Of a stretch of 64,000 nt of DNA, positions 1 through 37,500 are shown one piece after another (the first letter of the stretch is position 1; each line of letters begins with the position of its first letter). A model generated the notes under the pieces. That model saw only the letters and a program-made list of their open reading frames with translations. It was not told the origin of the DNA and did no database searches. The stretch is taken from the NCBI RefSeq assembly GCF_001625305.1, contig NW_017802702.1:674450-738449 (forward strand), written 5' to 3'. The position numbers and the translations under genes are program-made. This DNA comes from Branchiostoma belcheri. Lineage: Eukaryota > Chordata > Leptocardii > Amphioxiformes > Branchiostomatidae.

Positions 1-218
1 AGTTGGGTTGGGAGTTGTCAGCTGCAGGTTATCGATGTTAATCTTGTTGAAGAATGTGACACTTCATATAGTTAGAACCCTGTTTTTCCATCAGTAATAC
101 TGCATTTTACCTCAGTCATAAGATTCAACCTTCTACATTAGGACTTTGAAAAAACAGTTTTGCTGCCCTGAAATTGCATTGAATGTCTTCATTTGAGCTG
201 TATAATATTATGACACAG

Positions 219-27387
<27,169 letters not shown>

Positions 27388-27480
27388 TGCAGCTGATGTG
27401 TGCAAGTGGAGAACAACTGAATCATGAAGTCTTTGTTGTGCATGGAAATTACCAGCCATTAGTGTTTTGTTCACAATCAC

Positions 27481-27796
27481 GGTTTGTTCTCGAATTTGCC
27501 TACTTTTTGCAAAAATGAAAAAAAACCATCAGGTTCTGACTCAACTCCAAAATGCTGATGTTTTGTGCTCCAATAGTTGAATAAAGTCCTTGTTTTCTTT
27601 CTATCAATGCAGTGGCCAGATGAAGTTAAAAATTCATTGTTTGAAATGAATTATTATTGATCAAACTGCTGTGTTGATGTTATCGATCATGGCCACTATT
27701 AAACAGAACTGTGACTGTCACAGTATATGGGGGTATCATAGAATGCCTTTTTTTTTAAATCTGAGAACCAAATTATTGAATTGGTGTAGTCTCAGT
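27481..27796. mobile_element. MITE-B copy after the HACE1 stop
   Basis: Right end aattattgaattggtgtag; the left end is degraded. Probably part of the HACE1 3' UTR or just beyond it. Confidence 0.55.
27580..27585 (+). promoter_or_regulatory. Candidate HACE1 polyadenylation signal
   Basis: AATAAA 193 bases after the stop codon, inside a MITE-B copy (27481-27796). I saw no closer AATAAA on this strand. Use is not shown. Confidence 0.4.
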
Positions 27797-28464
27797 ACCA
27801 TGACCACAGAAGAAAACGTTACCCAGAAATATGTATAGTATTGCCAGTGCTGGTAAATGATGTTTTTAGGAATACATGAGAGCTCAATCTATAGTATCAG
27901 AGTCATCAAACCTGGTCTCAGCAAGTGGTTGCAGTGCTCAGGAGTGCAGTTGCTCCATATATTGGTTGGTTGCAATTGGCTGGATGTATGGTAACTACTG
28001 TTCAATTGCATAGTACTACAGTACAACTTTTTATCATGGAGTTATCATCTTTGTAAAGATTACAGTGTGCATCAATATATTTAGAACAAAATCAATGGCC
28101 AACAGTGCCAACGCTGGTAGAAACGGTGAATTTTAAATGGGTGCTTTTTAGCTGGATGTTACTGTCAATCATATGATAATTGTGGCTGTTAAGAGTGGGG
28201 TATGTATGTCATATGAGGTACAAATGTATGCCCGATAGGTCACAGAATGTTTTTTGAAATCGCTGTTTCTTTGTTTTTAAACAAATTCTCATTGGTGTAT
28301 TAAAAGAGGACTCCCATGCAACAAAGACTGTCCTACATGCAACACATAAACACATTGTAATGTAAAATTCTGAAGCTTTCAGATGACATTTGCCATCTTT
28401 CTTCAGCTGCTGTCTAAGCACACAGGTTTTGTTGGAAGGTGCATGATCCGTGCAGGCAACAGTT
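27797..28464. other. Intergenic, nothing recognised
   Basis: AT-rich, no exon-like open frame, no clear repeat structure. Confidence 0.5.
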
Positions 28465-29770
28465 GTTACCTCTAGGGAATGAAATATCCTTCCGCAGAAA
28501 GGTACAGTAACTGGTCGTGGTTTTCATGTTCGCAGCTGTTTCTCACGGAGGGGTGGACGGATTTTTTTTGGAGTCGGTAATACTATATACGTTTTGCTAT
28601 TAGGCTGCAGATGATGCACGGTCTTTTCTTTTTATTACCTTCGCCAAGAAGGTTATGTTTTCAGGGGCGTTCGTGTATGTGTGTGTGTGTGTGTGTGTCT
28701 GTCTGTCTGTCAACACGATAACTTAAGAAGGCCTTGATGGATTGTCTTGATACTTGGTAGGTGGGTAGATCTTGATGAGACCTCAAAGTGATTAGATTTT
28801 GGACCCCCTAGCGGCTTGTTATGGTACTGCAGCTGAACTTCCGGTTTTGATATCTCATGATCTAGACATGCTATGGTGATGAAATTTAGATGGTAGGTAG
28901 CTCTTGTGCTGGGGAAGAAGTGACGTGAGTTTAGGCCCCCTAGCGGCTTGCTCTGGAACTGCAGGGATAAATTCTTGAAAATATTCAAAAGGGGATAACT
29001 CAAGAACCGGTTGACGGATCGTCGTGATTTTTGGTATGTAGGTAGCTTACGTGATGCTTAATATAATTATGTGACAATTATGCAAATATTGATGCAATTT
29101 GCATAATTTATGGAGAAATTCTATAAATCAGCTTCATTCAATAATAGGACAAATTAAAGCTTGTGACATTGGTAATTGACAACGAGAGAAACACAGGAAG
29201 ATATTGATTATGTTAATAATGACTTAATTTGCATAATTAATGAGATAATTTTATAATTATGTAATGATAACTGCCTGGAATTTCATACTTGTGGTATTTG
29301 AAAGTTAAATTGAGGTGAACATCATAAAACATAATTTATTCAAATCAGGACCTCATTTGCATAATTTATTAGGAAATGCTAGAATGCATTGTTTGTTAAT
29401 ATAAAACTGTTTTTTGGTTGAGATTATTATAAAATGATATAATTCATAAAAGTTAGGTTCCTATTTCTTAAATCAGGGGGGAATAATCTAATCTATAATT
29501 TGTCAGTCATAAAGATTAACATCATTTGGCGAAGGTATGAGATCGGGGAACTCTAGTTGTATATGTGTTTTCGGGCGTGGAAATAGAACATTTTTTCGGC
29601 CTCTGGACACCCCCTTTCTTCCGAAAATTGTAATGCTTTCATGACTTGGCTGTTGTCAAGGTATAGCCGGTTTGTTCCATTTTTACCAGGCGTCTGACAG
29701 AGGGGTGTCTGGTTCCGATAAAAATTGGGTTTTCGATAGAGCGCCGTCGCGGGAAGGGGTCGGAGCACAG
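28465..29770. mobile_element. MITE-F copy 2 split by a 920-bp element
   Basis: The 28465-28636 and 29556-29770 parts are the two halves of the element seen at 1486-1867. Between them sits an insertion starting ttaccttcgccaagaaggtt and ending ttggcgaaggtatgagatc (inverted ends), with a (gt)n/(ctgt)n tract and AT-rich body. Parts of the inserted element recur at 35117-35290 and 53275-54005. Confidence 0.75.
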
Positions 29771-30033
29771 TGGGTCGGAGAATAGTTGTTCCAGATGTTA
29801 GACATCAGATACAGCCGGTGCAGGTGACGGCAGTGGTAAACTACTGTATTACACGTCATTTTCAACGTCTGGTTTAACTCCACACACAATACGCTATATC
29901 TACATACATATCAGCCACAATCATAGGTGTCTATTGAGGACTGTTGAGGACTATTAAATAACTGTCACATCTGCCGTGAATCGTGTCGACCTGGAAGAGG
30001 CGATACTGTGTTGAAGCGCCAGGTAACAGTGGA

Positions 30034-30525
30034 ATTCACCAGTTCCCATCCCCAGAATGCAATGCGAAAATACGGGGTAACCCTCATTTGCATAGGACTG
30101 GAAGGCATCGGAATGATCCTGGTGACGTTAAACAGCTTGCCCTTCACTGTGTTTTTGAGGTGTTGGGGCATTTTATGCTCAACATTAATTAAATTACTAA
30201 GGGCCGAATCTGACAACAAATAGAGAATGAATTTTTTGGAATATGTGGTTTGTAACGTTATAGTGGTAACGCTATACTGCTGTAACGTTACAAACCACAT
30301 GTTCCATGTTGAAAAGAACACTAAAACTTCATTCTCTATTTGTTGTCAGATTCGGCCCATAGTAATTTAATTATTGTTGAGCATAAAATGCCCCGACACC
30401 TCAAAACACAGTAAAAAGCAAACTGTTTAACGTCACCAGGATCATACCGACGCCTTCCAGTCCTATGCAAATGAGGGTTACCCACCTATTTTCGCATTGC
30501 ATTCTGGGGATGGGAACTGGTGAAT
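30034..30525. repeat. About 490-bp palindrome
   Basis: Arms of about 230 bp, from attcaccagttcccatcc to its complement at the far end, centred near 30270 where gtttgtaacgtta faces its inverse. Arms are clearly but not perfectly matched. Confidence 0.85.
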
Positions 30526-31255
30526 GACCTGATCAGCACCAAGGAGAGCACCAGTCCTACCCTTGTGTGCGTTCTTACAAGCAGGCAATGAAGACATGAC
30601 AGGTCTTGTTTTCCCCGGTCTTTCCATTACCACCTATATGGCAGGAAGCACCATAGATGCTTCAGTGTCGATGTCAGTAAAAATACGCCGAATAACTTCA
30701 ATTACAACACCACAGATCATTAGCACCATATACGGCAACATTTATTTATTTATTCAGCTTTACAGAAATTAAAATTCTGACAGGAGCCGGCACCAGGAAC
30801 ATAGAGTTCCTATACTAGGCCGACTCCTCTAGAAACATAGAAACAAAAACAAACAAGCAAGCAACAATTTAAAATGATGATAACAAACCTATAAGAACCA
30901 AACAAACTAATGAGTAATCAAATCAAATCGCTAAATAGTTTCAAACGGTTAAATGCGAGAAAAGTTCGGGACAGGGGACACAAGCACGGGGGTTAATGGA
31001 AAAAGGAGTCCAGTCCGATTGGCGGAAAAAGCAGTCCAGTCCGATTTTGGGGTGGAAAAAGCAGTCCGGTGGTTTCTACGAAAGACCATAGGTACAATTT
31101 TTTTCTCGTGGCATAATAAGAAATTAATGAGAAAAACTCTTTTAAAGAAAGCAGTTTGACTGAAACAGAACAATCATAGTCGACAATAAGCATTATTATT
31201 TTGTATTCCACCACACTGAATGTATCATGCTTTGTTCTGTATGTACAGGGTCCTC
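30526..31255. other. Intergenic, no gene seen
   Basis: Holds an A-rich LINE-like tail (30740-30950) and a short imperfect tandem of aaaaagcagtccagtccgat (31000-31080). No gene seen. Confidence 0.45.
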
Positions 31256-31627
31256 TTAGGCCACAACAATTTAATTTCTTGGTTAATGGATTTTTCTAGA
31301 AAAATAATGGAGCGGGTGAAAAAAAAATTAAAACAGGCCTAGGCGTCCTATTATGGCCCAAAATGGTACGATAGGAGCCATGAAGTCAACACACCAGGCT
31401 GGTTCGAAATGTAAACAATGAATATTAATTTTGAACTTTTAATGATACCATTGCATCGAAAGATGGAATAATTGTAACAACTAGGAACAAAAGACTGTTT
31501 CCATCTGCGCAGGGCAAAATATGAGCATTTTGCAGTTGATTCTTAATTTTAATTTTTTTTTTGCAAATCAGAAAAAAATGAAGCGGGCAAATCCGTTAAC
31601 CAAGAAATTAAATTGGTGTGGCCTTAT
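31256..31627. mobile_element. MITE-B copy
   Basis: Ends aggccacaacaatttaattt and aaattaaattggtgtggcct; close relative of 18481-18857. Confidence 0.85.
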
Positions 31628-31762
31628 ATATGAGGAAAATGAAAAATAAATTTCATAACAAAAAGTTCTGGTAAAATATATAAATAAGTCAACCTTAAGT
31701 CAATGGTAGTATTTATTTTAACCCTCTATAAACTTATACACCTTAAAGTTTTTTTCTATAAA

Positions 31763-32100
31763 CATCTCAGGGCTCGAAATTCAATTTGTAAATAGGTGCA
31801 CTTTTGCACCCAACCTAAAAAATTGGGTGCACGAAAAAGCACTTAGGTGTACCATATAAAATAGAATAGTAGAATATCAGCAAAAACTAACGATTATCAT
31901 GTTTCATGTCTAATGAAAAGTACTACAACAATTATTAGACGTTGAGAATTTGCTGTTTCTACAGATTTCTAACATACATTTAACATCTTTTAAAGATTCT
32001 TTACATAGTTTTACGTAAACCTACGAAAATATTTGGGTACACAGCTACAAATTTGGGTGCACTAAGGTGCACATACACACAGTATTTCAAGCCCTGCATA
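31763..32100. repeat. Dispersed repeat with ggtgca words
   Basis: Starts gggctcgaaattcaatttg and ends atttcaagccctgc, inverted ends of a short non-coding element. Confidence 0.55.
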
Positions 32101-32329
32101 TGCTGCAGTAGATACTGAAGGTGTGATAAAGTCACTGACTGAACTATAATGATAATAAATGGTTAATTGGTCAAACATTACCCGTGCAATCACAGCCTTT
32201 TATAGTGCTGAATTGATGCAGGGTTTACATTGATTTCACTTAATTCACATGATACATTCATTCATACATATAACGTATCTGCTCCACATACTTTTGTGGA
32301 ACTGTCGCAAGGGTCTGTGCGGCTGCCAT

Positions 32330-32545
32330 TCGGCGCTACAAGGTGATCTCAATACTTCTTTCCCCAACCAAGGTTAGGTACCCATTCACACCTGGGTCGA
32401 GTGAGGAAAGTTGTGTAAAGTGCCTTTCCCAAGGGCACAATGTCGGGGCGCATGTCCAGGCATGTTCCGGGTACAACTCGGGATCAAACCCAGGTCTCGT
32501 TGTTTCATAGTCGAACACTCTACCACTACGCCACTAGACGCCAAC
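32330..32545 (-). mobile_element. tRNA-derived SINE
   Basis: On the minus strand a tRNA-like head has A box tggcgtagtggtagagtg and B box ggtttgatccc. The body (gaggaaagttgtgtaaagtg) is shared with 58975-59120. Confidence 0.75.
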
Positions 32546-32884
32546 TAGGCCATTAAGGGCCTTTCATCTATATACAAATGTACAATGTAGTACCCCAGTA
32601 TAGAAGCAAATGCAGTAATTAATACACCAAATCACTGGCTAATTAATGGCTCACAGTTAATGAAAGTTTTTATAGTTATGTAGCGTGAATTATTTTTACT
32701 TCATGGCCTAATAGGCCTCTAGAAATGCAAAGTGATTATCTTGATCCAGTGAAAACTAAATTCTTCCACTGGTCATGACAGAGAAGACAGATGCTACATG
32801 TGTATGTATAGTATTAAATTTTACAGGTTCATTGTACCGGGAAAAATTCTGATAGCTTCTTTCAAGCAAAGCACAATGAAGTAG

Positions 32885-33115
32885 AAAGGTAACATTTGCA
32901 AAGCAAATGCATAAAATGTTTACCTTTGCATGTGATCTGCTCTGTTAATTCTTACTCAAATACATTCAAATATATTGGTGAGACACTGTATAAGTTCCTC
33001 CTACTGATAAAATTGCAACATGGCCATGTAACCCAACTCCAGTTACCATGGTGACAGACGTCAACAAATCAGGTAGCAAAAACAATATGTTTTCCCTCAG
33101 TAAACATAATGAACA
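32885..33115. repeat. Dispersed repeat E, copy 2
   Basis: Partner of 13707-13980. Confidence 0.65.
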
Positions 33116-33327
33116 GTGGTCCACAGCTTAATGTCTCATCCTAAGGCCTGTAACCCTTTCCAGTAGTGTGCATGTTGAGTGAGGAACAACAGCCAGGATT
33201 TGAACTGTATATATCCAGTGTTACTTTATACAGGTAGGATATACACCCTTCTTGATGCTTCCAACCTAGAAGGTCACTATGATGATGATGATGATGATTA
33301 AACTTACAAAACCTTCTCTGACAACAG

Positions 33328-33401
33328 GTGGTGACAGGAACAGGCAGTACCCAAGGTGCAACTCTGTCTGGCGGCCGTCAGTGGACAGCATGGAGTTACA
33401 G
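33328..33401 (+). other. Possible orphan exon
   Basis: A 74-bp open stretch (contains NSVWRPSVDSMELQ) lies between a good acceptor (ctctgacaacag) and a donor gtttgg. I cannot link it to either neighbour, and it is preceded by a (gat)n tract. It may be chance or a remnant. Confidence 0.2.
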
Positions 33402-33657
33402 GTTTGGGTGAGTTTCATCCTTGGGAGACGTGCTATGGCATAATTTTTGTGATAAAAATACGTACGTTAAAAACGTCACGTTTTGGGGTCCATGCGTCAC
33501 GTGTTTTGGGTCAATACGTTATGTATGCCAGGTGAACGTCACGTAGGACTTCTTAAATCATTCTTGATGCAGACTCAACTTTTCCTCCCAGCCTCAGCTA
33601 TTTATCTTGCTGCATTTATACTAAGAGAACCGCAGCAATATTAATATTGGGGTGTCC

Positions 33658-34529
33658 CTAATATTCGGGCAAGATGGTTACAAAGTTTTGGTGATCGATC
33701 ACAAGCTGCCCCTCCCCACCTGTAGCAAGATGTCTGGGTTTCTTCACATAAGCTACAGTGCGGATGTGCTCTCCCTCAGCTGTGAACATCTCCACCCGAC
33801 TGTTCCAGGGATCAGCCACAAACACACGCCCCAAACTGTCCACACAGATTCCTGAGGGGTTAAGAAGATTCCCTGGTCCACCACCATACCCGCCAAAACT
33901 GGACAGCCGGTCTCCTTTCTTACCATACTTTAGAATATTAGAGCGTGGTCTCTTGTCTATGACATAGATGTTCCCTTTCGTGTCTACGGTTACAGACTGT
34001 CGATATGATGCTATAGGCCCTGCTTTTGACAACAAGATCATGTTACATGCTTGTGTCGGTGAGTCAGTTTTTAACCTCACAATCTCTAGCTGTCTGCGGG
34101 ACCGACTTATTGTCAGTATGATTCTGTCAGAAAGCTCGTCCCAGGCAATCCCATAGATTATCCTGGTGGGGCATGTAAACTTGGCAAGCTCACGGCCCTC
34201 TTTGCTGTACTGTCGGATATCATAGTTGTAATCTCCTTTCAAAGCGACCCACAGGGTATCGTTGCGGCCTCGGATTATGGCAGTTGGTTTTTTGTTGTCT
34301 GTGGGAAAACGGCGAATGAAAGCCCCCTCCATGCTGAAGACCTGGATTCCTTTTCTGAACTTGTCAGCCACAAATATCTCGTTAGTTGAGGACACGGCCA
34401 CTGCTCCCCATCCCCAATAGTCTGCCGTGTGCAAGCGTCCGCCGGGGTCTTTTCGAAAGGTGATGTTCTTTTTCACTTCTGCTGGTAAAACAGAGTAAAC
34501 ACCTGGTATAGTGGGCACCACTTTGTAGA
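33658..34529 (-). CDS. NHL beta-propeller exon and C-terminus
   Basis: About 290 residues in one exon. At least three NHL strands are clear: NEIFVADKFRKGIQVFS, GNIYVIDKRPRSNILKYG, and GRVFVADPWNSRVEMFTAEG; others are weaker. It ends VTILPEY then TAG. This type of propeller usually binds proteins or RNA; here it would be extracellular. Confidence 0.9.
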
Positions 34530-37500
34530 CTATAACATATAGATAGGTAGATAGATACGTTAGAGAAGATACGGAAAGATATAGAATAGATATATACATG
34601 GAGAAAGATAGGTAGTTAGATAGACAATAACATTCCATGTATACATAGACAAATAGATACTATTGCAGGACAAGTTGACAGTTTAGCACTTCAAAATCAA
34701 GAAAAGTTGAAGATAGTATCATTTTGAGACGAAGATATGTACTATGTCCTCATACTATGAGAAACAATAAAATTTACCACCAAAAAAGACATATTACAAA
34801 ACTTACACTGTTAATTGGCCAGAGTTGTCTAGGTATAGGTCCTGAACCTTAACAACTACATGTACCTGCACCTATAGTGTCTAAGGCACACAGTACTACC
34901 AGAAGAAGAGAAGTAGATATTTGTACCCACCTTCACAGTGGTATGTTACTTCCAGGTACCTCTTTATGCCCGGACAGAAATGAGCTCTAATGTCGTAGAG
35001 AACGTCTACTGGCTCCTCGTCACACTGCTGCAACCCCTGACATAGCTGCCTTACATTCAAGAGGAAGGGGATTTTGTCCCTGTTACAAAATATGAGAAGT
35101 AAGTTAAAAATAGTTATTACCTTCGCCAAGAAGGCGTTCGTGTGTGTGTCTGTGGACAAGATAACTTGAGAAGGCTTCAATGGATTGACTTCATATTTGG
35201 TAGGTGGGTAGGTCTTGATGAGACCTAGAAATGATTAGATTTTGGAACCCCTAGCAACTTGTTATGGTACTGCAGCTGAACTTCCGGTTTTGATCGCTCC
35301 GTTTTTTTTTTAATTTTTGAAACTAAGGAATAAAAAAATAAAAACTCGTCCTACCTACCTAATTTTTTCTGGACTGAAACAGGAAACACAACTTATATTT
35401 CCTAGGCCTCCGTTTTTAGCAAAAGTCCAATTACTCCTCCCAATGAATAAGAAATATTAGATGTTACAACTTAATATTTTAAATCTCACTTCTAGTGGCC
35501 AGCCCACCCGACAGTTGCTGCCAGTGAGTAAGACATTCTGTAAAGTTAACACAGGCTACTCTCAGACGCACCTTTCAAAGGGCTGCTAGCTATAGGGGTG
35601 GGATTAGATCAGTTATGGTGCTCCTACTTGCTATCCTTATTTGGACACGTGTCACAAGACTTGAGCGTACATCCACAGCGAGGACCGTTTTCCCTCCGAC
35701 CGACGAATGTATCGTCGATCACGATCAGCTCATCCTCTGCACAAGACAGTCGCATTCTCTCTCCTTTGCAGATCGTTTCTGCATCAATGATAGCATCTTC
35801 CCTTTAGGCCACACCAGTCTAATTTATTGGTCCTTAGATTCATTTAGAAAAAATATAAAGCAACAGGGTGGAAAAAAGTGAAAAGAATTCTATGACAACC
35901 AACCTCATCCTAGTATTGTACAGTAAATGTACCAGTATTTGTTTAAAAAACTGTAGCCTCCATTAATTAAAAATGTGCAAGACGTTAGATAAATACACTT
36001 TTGAAAGTGTATAAACTTTAACCCCAGATGATACACACTTAATTGTATTGTATATTGAAATAAATCATTGAAAACACACTACAATACTTTGTTGAATAGA
36101 TAGATATACTGTCTACAAGTCTTTTAACGTCTAATATTAGTCTCCTGTCCCCTGTATAATGGTACAGTCCCAGAAGTGGTTGGTTATTCTAATAACTGAC
36201 CACTTTTTTCATTATTCACCACTTATGATGTTATGGCCTGATAACCAATGGGAAATGGAGGCATCTCATTGGTAGATGTAGCCAGTCAATATGATAATAC
36301 ATATTAAGTATCATTAATACATAATTACACTAAGTCTTACTGTAGCTGGGTGGGATGGTACCCTCAGTAGTGATTCCAAGGTTGGGTGCGGTGGTACCAT
36401 CAGTGGTCCCAAGGTTGGGTGGGGTGGTACCATCAGTGGTCCCAAGGTTGGGTGGGGTGGTACCATCAGTGATCCCAAGGTTGGGTGCGGTGGTACCATC
36501 AGTGGTCCCAAGGTTGGGTGGGGTGGTACCCTCAGTGGTCCCAAGGTTGGGTGCGGTGGTACCATCAGTGGTCCCAAGGTTGGGTGCGGTAGTACCATCA
36601 GTGGTCCCAAGGCTGGGTGGGTTGGTACCATCAGTGGTCCAGATAGTAGGTACATGTATCAGTTCTGTTGCATCCAGTGTACTTAAGTTTTTAACTTCTT
36701 GCATAGTCTGGAAAAAACAAGAAGAAAATTAATGTAAAATTAATGTTAAACTTTGATACCTATTGTTCACCTATTGTACAATTACTGAATATACATATTC
36801 ATGACATATAAGTGTCCAGACAAATCATAAAATCATTGTTTCATCTCTTGTTTGAAATTTTAAAGTCAGTCATAGAGAAAGAGGCAGTAACTGGAAGGTT
36901 TTTTAGTATGATTTTCTGACATTCTACTTTCTTTTATGTCATGGCTATCCTAGGTTTTGGGGCAATCAGATGATGCATAGGTTTGTTTCTATCTTTTCTT
37001 TTGCCCTGTCTCTCACTCACTCACTCACTCACTCACTCACTCACACACACACACTCACTCACTCACTCACTCACTCACCCACACACTCACTCACTCACTC
37101 ACACACTCACTCACTCACTCACTCACTTACACACTCACTCACTCACCCACTCACTCACTCACTCACTCACTCACTCACACACACACACTCACTCACTCAC
37201 TCACTCACTCACTACCTCACTCGCTCACTCACTCACCCACCCACTCACACACTCACTCACTTACACACTCACTCACTCACACTCACTCACTCACTCACAC
37301 ACTCACTCCCTCACTCGCTCACTCACTCACACACTCACTCACTCACTCACTCACTCACACACTCACTCACTCACTCACTCACTCACTCACTCACTCAATC
37401 CTCTTGCACATGATGCGTAGAGCTGACTAGCTTCGTCAGGGCCCGACACTTTCCTCAGTCTTCAGTGTGAGGAACTACTGTGCCCTTACACTCACTCACT

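Noticed and set aside
32330..32545. Possible functional tRNA gene
   Set aside because: Only the A and B boxes are kept; it lacks a full cloverleaf and shares a SINE body with 58975-59120.
36314..36732. Plus-strand frame reading repeated VVPSVVPRLGG
   Set aside because: Antisense shadow of the stalk repeat; the minus strand has the splice sites and correct phases.
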